From the NCBI RefSeq assembly GCF_000372845.1, contig NZ_KB889963.1, positions 3,367,645 through 3,431,644 of the forward strand: 64,000 nt of DNA. Reading direction: 5' to 3'. Positions 28,759 to 37,149 of the stretch are shown here, piece after piece. The position numbers and the translations under genes are program-made. Under the pieces are notes generated by a model. It was not told the DNA's origin. It made no database searches and saw only the letters and a program-made list of their open reading frames with translations. The stretch's first letter is position 1; each line of letters begins with the position of its first letter. Source of the stretch: Methylocystis rosea SV97. Lineage in GTDB: Bacteria; Pseudomonadota; Alphaproteobacteria; Rhizobiales; Beijerinckiaceae.

Positions 28759-30582
28759 ATGCATTCTACGCACGACATGACAGACGTCGCGGTTTATCGC
28801 CGGGCGCTGACATACTTCCTACAAGACCGGGTGCGGATCGCCGCGCTTGTCGCGATGATAGCGGTCTCCGTCAGCGTGGGCCTCCTTGAGGCGTGGCCGC
28901 TGGCGGTGCTTGTCGACTCCGTGCTTTCCAGCGAACCGAAAGGCAACTGGATACACAGCTACTTCCTTGCCATATTGCCGAAGGACAAGCCGGGGCAGAT
29001 CGCAGGTCTGGTCGCGATCGGGCTTGGACTGCAACTCGTCGGATATACGGCCTGGATGGGCCGCATGATGATCAACTATTACCTCAATTATCGCGGCACG
29101 ACGCGGGTGCGGTTTGATCTCTTCACCAAGCTTCAAAATCTTGGCCTCACGTATCACCGCAGCCGACCGCAGGGCGATTCGATCTATCGTCTGACGACAG
29201 ACGCCTTCGGCCCGTGGGGCATCGTCGATGTCGTGATTGGAACTTCGGTTGCGGCCGTAACGCTCACCGTGATGACCATTATTCTTTTCTCTCGAAACGT
29301 CAGTTTAACGCTGGCGGCCTTTACCGTCGCCCCCTTCATGATATGGAGCAACTGGCGATTTGGCGTCAGAATCCACAAACGCGCGCTTGACTCGAAGCAG
29401 ATCGACGCCGATTTGACCGCGCATATTCAGCAGGCGATGGCGCGTATACCTTTGGCGCAGGCGTTCCGTCGCGAGGCTTTCGAATTCAGGCGCTTCTCCG
29501 GAGCGGTCGGCAGAAGCGTCGAGGCGCTGCTGAGTTTGAATTGGCAGGAACAGCTCTATCCTCTCGCACGCGACGGCATCCTCTCCGTGGGAGGCGCGAT
29601 CATCCTCGGCTATGGAGGCTGGCTCGTTTACCGCGACCAGTTTCTCGTGCCCGTCGCCGACGGAATGACGGTCGGGACGCTGCTCATTTTCATCGACTAC
29701 TTGCGCAAGCTTTGGGACCCGCTGAAATGGCTCAGCGAGTTCTTCGCCAAAGTGCGCATTTTCGAGGCCGCGTCTCGACGGGTTTTTCATGTGCTTGACG
29801 AACCGGAAGCCGTTGTCGATGCGTCGGCGGCGCGTTGGATTTCGAGCAAGCCGCGAACTCTGACGCTCGAACGCGTAAGTTTTGACTACGGGAGCGGCAA
29901 GCAAATTCTCACCGACGTTTCGGCGACGATACGGCCGCGCCAGATGGTGGCCTTCGTCGGAGCGAGCGGCGCCGGCAAGAGCACACTCTTAAGTCTCATG
30001 CTTCGGTTCTACGATCCAACGAGCGGGGCGCTACGCCTGGATGGCGTCGACTTCAGGAACGTACGGCTCGAGGCGCTAAGAGCGCATTTCGCGCTCGTCG
30101 CACAAGACAGCCTCGTGCTGCCGGCGACCATCGCAGAAAATCTCGCTTATGGCCGGCAGAACGCAACGCGAGCGGACATTGAACGCGCGGCTGAAGACGC
30201 GGGCGCCGCCGAATTCATTCACCCACTGCCTGATGGCTATGAAACCGTGCTCGCCGAGGGCGGCGCCAATCTCTCCGGCGGTCAGCGTCAGCGAATCGCC
30301 ATCGCGCGTGCGCTGCTATCCGACGCGCCGTTCCTCATCCTCGACGAACCAACGAGCGCGCTCGATCCCGAGCAGGAGCGTCGGCTGATAGAAACGCTGC
30401 ACCGACTGAAAGGATCACGCACGATTATTCTCGTGACCCACCGTCTGGAGTCGGTTGTCGATTGTGATTGCATCTTCGTCATGAGCAAAGGACAAATCGT
30501 CGAACGCGGCGCGCACGACGCGCTCATCTCTTCAGGCGGCGCTTTTTCAAAAGCGCGGAGACGTGCTGAAGCAGCGGAGTGA
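28759..30582 (+). CDS. ABC exporter, fused membrane and ATPase domains (MsbA-like)
   Basis: 607 residues: six predicted membrane helices in the first 330 residues, then an ATPase with Walker A GASGAGKST (from about residue 401), Q-loop VAQDSLVL, signature LSGGQRQR and Walker B ILDEPTSALD. This is the half-size exporter layout of lipid, glycolipid or peptide exporters. It starts 24 bases after the GH2 gene on the same strand, so it is probably co-transcribed. It could flip a lipid-linked glycan made or trimmed by its neighbours (inference). Confidence 0.88.
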   Translation: MHSTHDMTDVAVYRRALTYFLQDRVRIAALVAMIAVSVSVGLLEAWPLAVLVDSVLSSEPKGNWIHSYFLAILPKDKPGQIAGLVAIGLGLQLVGYTAWMGRMMINYYLNYRGTTRVRFDLFTKLQNLGLTYHRSRPQGDSIYRLTTDAFGPWGIVDVVIGTSVAAVTLTVMTIILFSRNVSLTLAAFTVAPFMIWSNWRFGVRIHKRALDSKQIDADLTAHIQQAMARIPLAQAFRREAFEFRRFSGAVGRSVEALLSLNWQEQLYPLARDGILSVGGAIILGYGGWLVYRDQFLVPVADGMTVGTLLIFIDYLRKLWDPLKWLSEFFAKVRIFEAASRRVFHVLDEPEAVVDASAARWISSKPRTLTLERVSFDYGSGKQILTDVSATIRPRQMVAFVGASGAGKSTLLSLMLRFYDPTSGALRLDGVDFRNVRLEALRAHFALVAQDSLVLPATIAENLAYGRQNATRADIERAAEDAGAAEFIHPLPDGYETVLAEGGANLSGGQRQRIAIARALLSDAPFLILDEPTSALDPEQERRLIETLHRLKGSRTIILVTHRLESVVDCDCIFVMSKGQIVERGAHDALISSGGAFSKARRRAEAAE

Positions 30583-30603
30583 CGTGCGGGGATTAGGATC
30601 TCG

Positions 30604-31818
30604 TCAACGCGCCGCGTAGCGCTTGCGCCTCGCAAGATTGAACTGCGAGGCGCGACGGGATTCAGCCTCCTGCTGCGCCTGATGAAGCGCTTCGAGCGGC
30701 GCTGCGCCTTGAAGCGCTTCCGCCATCGGTTCGCATAGAAGCCGGCCTGCGCCGGGGTCGCGGTGACAGAGCGGATCCCACAAACCCATGGGCGTCCAAA
30801 GATCGCGATCATGCCACTCGGGCATTCCCAGGATCGGGTAAAGGCACGCGCCGCGCAAGGGCACGTTCTGTAACAAGAGCGCATGGCAGGCGCTGACAAC
30901 TTCGCACAGCCACGGTCCACGATTGTCCCCGACGTGACTGGTCTCCGTGATCATGACCTCGCGGCCGTAACGCTGCCAGACAGAGAGAACGAGATCCGAG
31001 AGCGGCGCTCGGCGCGGATCATCGTCGTGAAGCGGCGGCACGTTTCCGTCAGCGTTCGGCGTGTCGTTCAACTCCCACTGATTGGTCCAGTAATAATTGA
31101 TTCCCACCACGTCCAAATGTTCAGGACTGCCGCCGAGTTCGGGCAGAAGCCTGCCGCACAACATGTCCCAGCTTTGAAACACGAGCCTGTTATTGAAATC
31201 ATGCGCCTGAGGAGAAAGATCCGGCCTGTCCTCGGGACAGACGACGCGGCACAAGGGATCGACACTGACGAAGCGCGCATCGGGACAGGCGGCGCGTATC
31301 GCATTGATTCCAGCGATTGCGCCACGCGCGAGAACGACCTTCAGCTCCCAGCCTCGTCCCGACCCGTACGGCGCGAACAGCGCCTTCTCGCCGCCGGCAT
31401 AGGCCATGAAGGAAGGCTCATTGATCGGCGTGAAGACGCAGGGACCATCCATGCGCGCGGCCACGAAGCGCGCCACCGCATAGCAGTAGTCGGCGAAACG
31501 CCGGGGGAACGCCTCGGACCAAAGGTCGACGTCCTGAGGGAAACCATAGTGAAAGAGATCCCATATCACCCCTACGCCGTGGCGGTTTGCGGCCTCTATG
31601 AAGGGTTCGAGCGAGGAGAAATCGTATCGACCGCGACAGTCGACGAGCGGCCAACGAACAGTCTCACGCGCGGCATGCAAGCCCAGTCGCGCGATGTCGG
31701 CATAGTCCGCGTCGACATTGGCGTCGTGACCTGTCGCGACGACCTGATCGAACCACTCGCCGTGCCGGTTGAAGCCTGTCGACCCCTCGAAACCCGCAAG
31801 AAAGAAACTCTGAAACAT
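30604..31818 (-). CDS. Glycoside hydrolase, family 1-like (clan GH-A)
   Basis: 404 residues of TIM-barrel type, shorter than classical GH1 beta-glucosidases (about 450). The acid/base Glu134 lies in PINEPSF and the probable nucleophile Glu292 in MITETS, the NEP/TET-type pair of clan A. The start follows GGGAG. There is no evident signal peptide. It is convergent with the ABC gene (21 bases between stops) and follows a second GH1-like gene on the same strand, 33 bases away. The substrate is unknown. Confidence 0.78.
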   Translation of the reverse strand: MFQSFFLAGFEGSTGFNRHGEWFDQVVATGHDANVDADYADIARLGLHAARETVRWPLVDCRGRYDFSSLEPFIEAANRHGVGVIWDLFHYGFPQDVDLWSEAFPRRFADYCYAVARFVAARMDGPCVFTPINEPSFMAYAGGEKALFAPYGSGRGWELKVVLARGAIAGINAIRAACPDARFVSVDPLCRVVCPEDRPDLSPQAHDFNNRLVFQSWDMLCGRLLPELGGSPEHLDVVGINYYWTNQWELNDTPNADGNVPPLHDDDPRRAPLSDLVLSVWQRYGREVMITETSHVGDNRGPWLCEVVSACHALLLQNVPLRGACLYPILGMPEWHDRDLWTPMGLWDPLCHRDPGAGRLLCEPMAEALQGAAPLEALHQAQQEAESRRASQFNLARRKRYAAR

Positions 31819-31851
31819 GCCTTTACTCCCGGTTCGCTCGTGGAGGCTGCG

Positions 31852-33144
31852 CTACGGCAGCCGAGGCGCTGGCGCGAGCGGACCCACCGCAGCCGCGCCA
31901 CCGGACGTCAGTCGACGATAGGCGTCGACAAGGGGCGTCTCGATACGTTCCAGCCGCCCCGATGGATCAGGATTGAGATCCCAAAGCCCCATTTGCAAAA
32001 GATGATCGTGGAGCGGCCGCAGCCCCTGTCGATAGGCCCATGTCACGAGCGCGAACATCGGCCACCACGTATAGCCCACAATCGGAACGCCCTCCGCGCG
32101 CAGCGTCTTCACCGCCTCGACCGAGTCAGTGAGCCACGCCTGTCGCTGTCTCACCGAACCCTTGGTCGCGGTTTCCGAGATCATGATCGGCGCGCCATAG
32201 CGTTCAAAATACATCTCGCCGATCTTCGTCACGAGCGCGCCTGACGCGTAGGGCATTCGAACGCGCAGTCGCCCGAAACGATCCCGCGACATCCGTTTGA
32301 GCGTGAACATCGGGTAAAGATTCACGCCAATGACAGAGAGCTCAAGCGGGCGTTCTCGAAAGGCGTTCAGCGCCGGTTCCGCCGCCTCCTGGCTCAGAAG
32401 CCAGGTCCACAGCGGATGACGCGGATCGACGCGCCCGCTGATGAGATCGAGCGCAAGAAACACGATCCTTTGACGCCGCTCTGCCTCCTCGGCCAAGGCC
32501 GGGTCGCTCGACTCGAAAACATCGGTGGCGTCGACGTGAAACGCGACGATTTCGGGGTCGACGTCATGTAGCGCACGGGTCGTTTCGACGATTCCGCGAC
32601 AGATCGACAGCATCACCGCAACGAAACTCGACCAGCTGCGCCCGTACGGCGGCCACCAGCCCAAACGTCCGCAATACCATGCGGTGATCCGAGGCTCGTT
32701 CAGCGGCGTGTACCACTTGATCCTCCCACGGAAGCGTTCAGCAAGGCGGGCGGCGTATTCTGCCACGCGCCTTGGATAATCCGCGTTGAGGAACGCGTGC
32801 TCCATCCAATGCGGCAAACCGTAATGCACGAGGTCAACGATAGGATCGATGTTAAGTTCGAGCATGCGCTCGAGCGCGGCGTCGACGAAGCTGAAATCCC
32901 AGGTCCCCGGCGCCGGTTGCACCCGATGCCAGGGCACGCCATAGCGCGCGCAGGGAACCCCCAATTGCGCCATCAACGCGATATCCTCTTTCCACCGCCG
33001 GTAATGGTCCGTCAGCTCATATTCGTCGAGCATGCGCCCGGTTCTTGGATGCGGATCGGTGATGAACGTGTCTTCAACGCCGGTGGCCCATAGAAAGGCG
33101 CCCGGCGCAGTGAGCCGATCGAGTTCCGTCGCGCTCGGAAGCAT
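31852..33144 (-). CDS. Glycoside hydrolase, family 1-like, second copy
   Basis: About 430 residues. The acid/base Glu is in PLNEPRIT (about residue 150) and the nucleophile in MISETATKG (about residue 324). GVPWHRVQPAPGTWDF is the GH1-type barrel entrance. It is only distantly similar to the neighbouring 404-residue enzyme, so they look like diverged paralogs or separate recruits. The start at ATG 33144 (MLPSATELDRL) is uncertain: the frame stays open to a GTG at 33171 and neither has a clear ribosome site. The GAFLWATGVEDTFI opening resembles beta-glucosidase-like proteins of sugar-nucleotide clusters. Confidence 0.78.
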   Translation of the reverse strand: MLPSATELDRLTAPGAFLWATGVEDTFITDPHPRTGRMLDEYELTDHYRRWKEDIALMAQLGVPCARYGVPWHRVQPAPGTWDFSFVDAALERMLELNIDPIVDLVHYGLPHWMEHAFLNADYPRRVAEYAARLAERFRGRIKWYTPLNEPRITAWYCGRLGWWPPYGRSWSSFVAVMLSICRGIVETTRALHDVDPEIVAFHVDATDVFESSDPALAEEAERRQRIVFLALDLISGRVDPRHPLWTWLLSQEAAEPALNAFRERPLELSVIGVNLYPMFTLKRMSRDRFGRLRVRMPYASGALVTKIGEMYFERYGAPIMISETATKGSVRQRQAWLTDSVEAVKTLRAEGVPIVGYTWWPMFALVTWAYRQGLRPLHDHLLQMGLWDLNPDPSGRLERIETPLVDAYRRLTSGGAAAVGPLAPAPRLP

Positions 33145-33487
33145 CAGGCGCGATTCACAAGAACGCGGCACGCAGCAGCGGGATGTGTGCTGCCAGCCCG
33201 AGGGTCGCCGCGGTGGACCACAGACAGCGTAGGCGCCGGATCCGATGGCGTAGGAGCGTCGTTCACCGAAGGCGTCCTCCGTCTCTTCGCCGCGTGTCGC
33301 GCGTGAACCATCGCGAATGCACGCTCAAGCTCGAGACAGCAGCGGCGTGCAGGCCCCTACCTTAACCCTGGAGATCGGCGTCGGTTCCGGCGCGCCGGCG
33401 CATCCCGTTCCCGCAGCTGAGAAAGTCGGACGACGGCAGACTGCCGCGTTGGAGCTGTAAATAATGAAATTCAAAAAGAAATTGGCA
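33145..33487. other. Intergenic region upstream of the GH1-like pair
   Basis: About 340 bases with no convincing coding frame on either strand. It should contain the promoter for the two GH1-like genes. A short AT-rich patch lies near 33455-33490, just before the hairpin of the HdeA/B operon. Confidence 0.4.
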
Positions 33488-33519
33488 AAGCGCACGGCCG
33501 ACTCCCTGGCCGTGCGCTT
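33488..33519 (-). terminator. Hairpin terminator of the HdeA/B-like operon
   Basis: A perfect 12-base inverted repeat, AAGCGCACGGCC and GGCCGTGCGCTT, separated by 8 bases. It lies just after the minus-strand gene ending at 33528. Read on the minus strand it is followed by a loose T-rich stretch, so rho-independent termination is likely. Confidence 0.75.
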
Positions 33520-33527
33520 CATTCGGG

Positions 33528-33821
33528 TCAGCGGGCGTTCTTCTGGATCGCATCCATGAGCGAAGAATTCGGCTTCTTCTTGCAATAACGCGTGATCTTA
33601 TCCGTATTGCGTTTCACGTAGCGCGATTCGATTACGGTGATGTTGTTCTTGGAGCTGAAATAGCCCCTCATCCAGTTGGCGACGAAGTCCTGAGTGTCTG
33701 CGTCGTACCCGGCAAACTGCTTGCAGGTGATTTCCGACATTTCGATCGTGACCTGCGCGTTGGCCGGAACGGCGAAGGCGGCCGCGGCGAGAGCGCCAGC
33801 GAAAATAAGTTTGCGATTCAT
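33528..33821 (-). CDS. HdeA/HdeB-like periplasmic protein, copy 2
   Basis: 97 residues with a clear signal peptide (MNRKLIFAGALAAAAFAVPANA, cleavage after Ala22). The mature part is about 75 residues with two cysteines, in ITCKQF and TRYCKKK, as in HdeA/HdeB acid-stress chaperones. It follows its paralog by 17 bases, behind the ribosome site GGGGAACC. Periplasmic protection at low pH is the likely role, but the family is diverse in alphaproteobacteria. Confidence 0.75.
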   Translation of the reverse strand: MNRKLIFAGALAAAAFAVPANAQVTIEMSEITCKQFAGYDADTQDFVANWMRGYFSSKNNITVIESRYVKRNTDKITRYCKKKPNSSLMDAIQKNAR

Positions 33822-33838
33822 GTGGTTCCCCGTTCCTT

Positions 33839-34135
33839 TTACTTCTGCTCAAAAGCGCGCTGCAGACCCGCCATGACCGACTCATTCGGATTGGAAGCAC
33901 ACCAGCTCTTGACGCTGGCGGAATTTTTCCGGAATAAGTTCACGTCGATGAAGGTTCGGCCGCTTTTCTGCGCGAACCACCCACCCATAAACGCCCCGAA
34001 GTCTGCTTGATCGTCGGCCGGCATCGCCAACAATTCACCGCAGGTGATGCGGGTCATGTCGATCTTGACCTGCGCGTTGGACAGCGAAGGCGCGAGCGCT
34101 CCCGCCGCGGCAAGCGCAATTATCAGCTTCCTCAT
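33839..34135 (-). CDS. HdeA/HdeB-like periplasmic protein, copy 1
   Basis: 98 residues with a signal peptide (MRKLIIALAAAGALAPSLSNA). The mature part matches its neighbour in layout: VKIDMTRITCGELL at the start, a GAFMGGWFAQK segment in the middle (compare VANWMRGYFSSK in the other copy) and KSWCASNP before the C-terminal helix. The two cysteines should form the HdeA-type disulfide. GGAGG precedes the start. Together they form a two-gene operon from a tandem duplication. Confidence 0.75.
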   Translation of the reverse strand: MRKLIIALAAAGALAPSLSNAQVKIDMTRITCGELLAMPADDQADFGAFMGGWFAQKSGRTFIDVNLFRKNSASVKSWCASNPNESVMAGLQRAFEQK

Positions 34136-34531
34136 AAGATTTCCTCCAATAAAACCAGATTTCCGAAGAGCCGCCTCACCCTGCGGCTTTCGCCGGGAAA
34201 GGGCTCGCCAACGCCGGCGGTCCGCTGGACTTGCCTATCGCTCCGCCTAACGCCCCCAGCCCGGCGCTTGAACTAAACATTAAAGAAATGAAAGTCCATC
34301 GGCGTGAATTGACTCTCGGCGGTCGCTCCCGAGTCTTTAAATTTTTGCAGTGCGCGCCATACAAGCTTTTCCAGGCCGCATCAGCCAGTTCGCCCTGGGG
34401 GGCGGTTCGCTCTTAAAAACAGCGTTCAAGGGGCGAAAGCCCGGCATATGACTACGCCGCAGCATCTTTAGGAGCGAATGAGTGAGCCGCGTCGCCGGCC
34501 GCACGGAAGATGGCGCTCCGCCGATAATTTC
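34136..34531. other. Intergenic region, no gene seen
   Basis: About 395 bases between the HupE-like gene stop and the HdeA/B-like start. Short frames exist but lack family features or ribosome sites. It should include the HdeA/B promoter; no clear consensus site was found. Confidence 0.4.
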
Positions 34532-35671
34532 CTAGCCCAGCTCGGCAATACGCACAAAGAACCAATAAGCGCCAAAACAGGCGATGATCGCTGAGCAGAC
34601 CTGAACGAGGAACGGGCTGCGCTGACCGTGAGTGAAGTTCTTATCGATCAGGAGAAGTAAAGGGAGAACGACGAGCACGACGCCGATCTGCCCGACTTCG
34701 ACGCCGATATTAAAGCTCGCCAACGCCGGCACAATGGCCCGCTGAGGAACGCCGAGTTCGATCAGGCCGCTCGCGAAACCAAAGCCATGGATGAAGCCGA
34801 ACGCGAACGTGTCGCGCCAGCGCCCGTCGACCTTGCGCGTAAAGAAATTCTCGACCGCCACATAGATGATCGAGAGCGCGATGGCGATCTCGACCCAACT
34901 GCTCGGCAAATTGACGAGTTCAAGCGCCGCAAGCGACAGGGTGATCGAATGTGAGATGGTGAAAGCCGTTACGATCTTGACGACAGGCCAGATGCGCGTC
35001 GCCCACAGCATCACGGCGATCAGGAAGCACAGATGATCATAGCCCGTCACGATGTGCTCGACGCCGGCGGACAAGAATTTCGGCGCAAGCTCCCAAGGCG
35101 TCAGCAACGGCTTGGAGAGATCAACCATCGCATCGCCGGGATAGATCATCACCTGCCCGGGGGCTGGCTCGCGGCCCATGCGCTGCGCCTCGGTCAGATT
35201 GGATTCATCGGCCTTTTCCCCGATGCTGACGAGATGTTTCGCACGCGGCCCCTGCGCATCAAGAAGTCTGAACGGATTGTATAAAACCTGCCCTTGAACC
35301 GCGCTGCAGTCCATCCGCAGCACGACTTTTGAGTCACTAGGATTAGTCGGATCATCGCCGACCGAAACGACCGTGCTCGCGCAAGTTTGACCTTCCGCAT
35401 TTTGCAAATCGACGCGCTCTTGAATGAACTTGCCGATCATGCCCTCGATCACGCCCGGCTCGGTGAGATCGACCTCGTCGCTCTTCGGTTTGTTTTCGGC
35501 GAACATGCGCTCGATATCAGTTCCCAAAAAGCCGACCTCGACGCGATAAAGACCGTGGCCTTCCGGCACGATTCGGCTGCTGGAAATATTCGCCGTATGG
35601 GCGTGCGCCGCCGGCGCACTCGCGAAAAACGCCACAACGACAGCGACCGCGCCGTTCAGCAACCACATCAT
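34532..35671 (-). CDS. HupE/UreJ-family membrane protein with periplasmic domain
   Basis: 379 residues: a signal peptide (ending APAAHAH), a periplasmic domain of about 170 residues, then six or seven membrane helices carrying the HupE/UreJ_2 features (GYDHLCFLIAVMLW, FTISHSITLSL, FGFIHGFGFASGL, FNIGVEVGQ). Family members are implicated in nickel or other metal uptake, or are of unknown role; conserved membrane His and Asp/Glu residues suggest metal passage. It is divergent from the CopC-like gene, with 269 bases between. The substrate is not known. Confidence 0.78.
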   Translation of the reverse strand: MMWLLNGAVAVVVAFFASAPAAHAHTANISSSRIVPEGHGLYRVEVGFLGTDIERMFAENKPKSDEVDLTEPGVIEGMIGKFIQERVDLQNAEGQTCASTVVSVGDDPTNPSDSKVVLRMDCSAVQGQVLYNPFRLLDAQGPRAKHLVSIGEKADESNLTEAQRMGREPAPGQVMIYPGDAMVDLSKPLLTPWELAPKFLSAGVEHIVTGYDHLCFLIAVMLWATRIWPVVKIVTAFTISHSITLSLAALELVNLPSSWVEIAIALSIIYVAVENFFTRKVDGRWRDTFAFGFIHGFGFASGLIELGVPQRAIVPALASFNIGVEVGQIGVVLVVLPLLLLIDKNFTHGQRSPFLVQVCSAIIACFGAYWFFVRIAELG

Positions 35672-35940
35672 CGGGCGGACTCCCTTGACGCGCCGCGCGC
35701 CTGCGGCGTATGCACTTTTATAAAAAGATGCATATCGAGGGAGAAAGGCAAGCTCAAGTCCATCAACGTGGCAGCCTTACGCAAGGCGCGCTGCACGTGA
35801 TGCGATGCGATTTTTGGCGCCGCGGCGGAATGGCGTCGTCGGTCAAGTCTGTGACAAGATGAGCAATCGGCGTCTCGCGGCCGACGCAGTCTTTGTGCAC
35901 GAGCGGGCTAGAAAATGATGATTAAATCGGACTTCGCCCC

Positions 35941-36495
35941 ATGACGAAGAGCGGACAGGCAAAATTCTCCCGTCGAAAAAGCGCTTCCTGGACGTCGGTC
36001 AACCGGCATGCGCATCTGCTATTTTTTGCGGCGATCCTGTCAGTCGGCGCAACGCCTCAACCCGCTGCGGCGTACGGAACTGTCTCTGTCTCTCACTCAC
36101 CAAGTCGCGATCAACAACTGAGCGCTGCTCCGGCGATGAAACTCACCGGCCCGTCGCGCCCGCCGCGAGAGCCCCAGCGACCGCCGATCATTCTGGCGCA
36201 TGCGATAGTTGTCCGCACCTCGCCCGCACAAGGCGGCGTCGGCGCCGAAGACATCGGAAAAGTGGAAGTGTGGTACGACGCCGGCATTCGCGACGCCTTT
36301 GCCGCATTGGCGGTTGTGAGCGCATCGGGCGAAAGGGTCGACAAGCGCGACGCGGCGATTGATAGCGCCGATCCAAGCCATGTGTCGGTGAGCGTGAATC
36401 GGTTGAATCCCGGCAAATACACTGTGCGCTACCGGGCGCTTTCGGCTGACGGCCATCTCGTCAGCGGCGCTTGGGAGTTCGAGGTGCGCCCATAG
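35941..36495 (+). CDS. CopC-domain periplasmic protein
   Basis: 184 residues. A long N-terminal region with a hydrophobic segment (HLLFFAAILSVGATPQPAAAYG) suggests a signal peptide with an extended n-region. After a Pro-rich linker comes a CopC-like beta sandwich: HAIVVRTSPAQGGVG, VEVWYDAGI, YRALSADGHLVSGAWEFEV. The first His (AHAIV) and the C-terminal SADGHLVSG are where CopC proteins bind copper. It probably binds Cu(II) in the periplasm. No CopD gene is adjacent. Confidence 0.75.
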   Translation: MTKSGQAKFSRRKSASWTSVNRHAHLLFFAAILSVGATPQPAAAYGTVSVSHSPSRDQQLSAAPAMKLTGPSRPPREPQRPPIILAHAIVVRTSPAQGGVGAEDIGKVEVWYDAGIRDAFAALAVVSASGERVDKRDAAIDSADPSHVSVSVNRLNPGKYTVRYRALSADGHLVSGAWEFEVRP

Positions 36496-36546
36496 AGATG
36501 TTTCTCAAAGCGTGGTCGTTTTGTGCAGGACAAGGAACAACAAACG

Positions 36547-37116
36547 ATGCGTCCGACTGTTCGCCTGAATTTGTTGCTATTCGCGGGCATCGTTCTGATC
36601 GCCGGCGTCAATATCGCGATGTTTTCCTACTCATTCTGGGGGCCGGCTTTCAACCAGCGTTTGAATGATTTCTGGAAGGCGCACGTCCTTCAGCCTGCGG
36701 TGAAGGCGGGCGATCGCACGATTTCGGAATGTCTTGGGGTCAGCGATTTCTACTCCGTGCACCTCACGACGTATTTCCTGCCGGATTCCGAAGAGAGCGC
36801 CGGAGGGCCGACGGACGATTTGAGCAAATATGCCGAATATTGCGATCGCGTGCCGGGAACGGGAAAGTTGATTTTTTCCATCACCCTCATGGAAAAAGAC
36901 GCGAGAAACGAATCCGTCGCGCTTTCCTTCTATCAAGTCGACGCGGATGGCGGTCTCAAACAAATCAACGCTCTACCGTCTCGGCCCCGCTCGAGCGGCT
37001 TTGTGACTTTGGACGCGAACGCCGCTCACAAGGGGAAATACCTGCTCAAGCTCGCCTTTGGCGAGGCGAAGAACGCCGAGGACACGATCGAAATGCCGAT
37101 CTTCGTTGGGCGATAA
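36547..37116 (+). CDS. Unknown membrane-anchored protein downstream of copC-like gene
   Basis: 189 residues, not recognised. One N-terminal membrane helix (LLLFAGIVLIAGVNIAMFSY) is followed by an extracytoplasmic domain with two cysteines (ISECLG and YCDRVPG) and a C-terminal beta-rich half. ATG at 36547 follows AAGGA; an in-frame GTG at 36523 is weaker. It starts 51 bases after the CopC-like gene on the same strand, so the two may form an operon. It could be a partner in periplasmic metal handling (inference only). Confidence 0.6.
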   Translation: MRPTVRLNLLLFAGIVLIAGVNIAMFSYSFWGPAFNQRLNDFWKAHVLQPAVKAGDRTISECLGVSDFYSVHLTTYFLPDSEESAGGPTDDLSKYAEYCDRVPGTGKLIFSITLMEKDARNESVALSFYQVDADGGLKQINALPSRPRSSGFVTLDANAAHKGKYLLKLAFGEAKNAEDTIEMPIFVGR

Positions 37117-37149
37117 CCCGCGTTTTATGGAACGGTCAGAACGGATTTG

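Noticed and set aside
30883..32244. Long plus-strand frame of 453 codons
   Set aside because: It lies antisense to the two well-supported GH1-like genes, is Arg/His-rich and shows no family features; a shadow frame of high-GC DNA.
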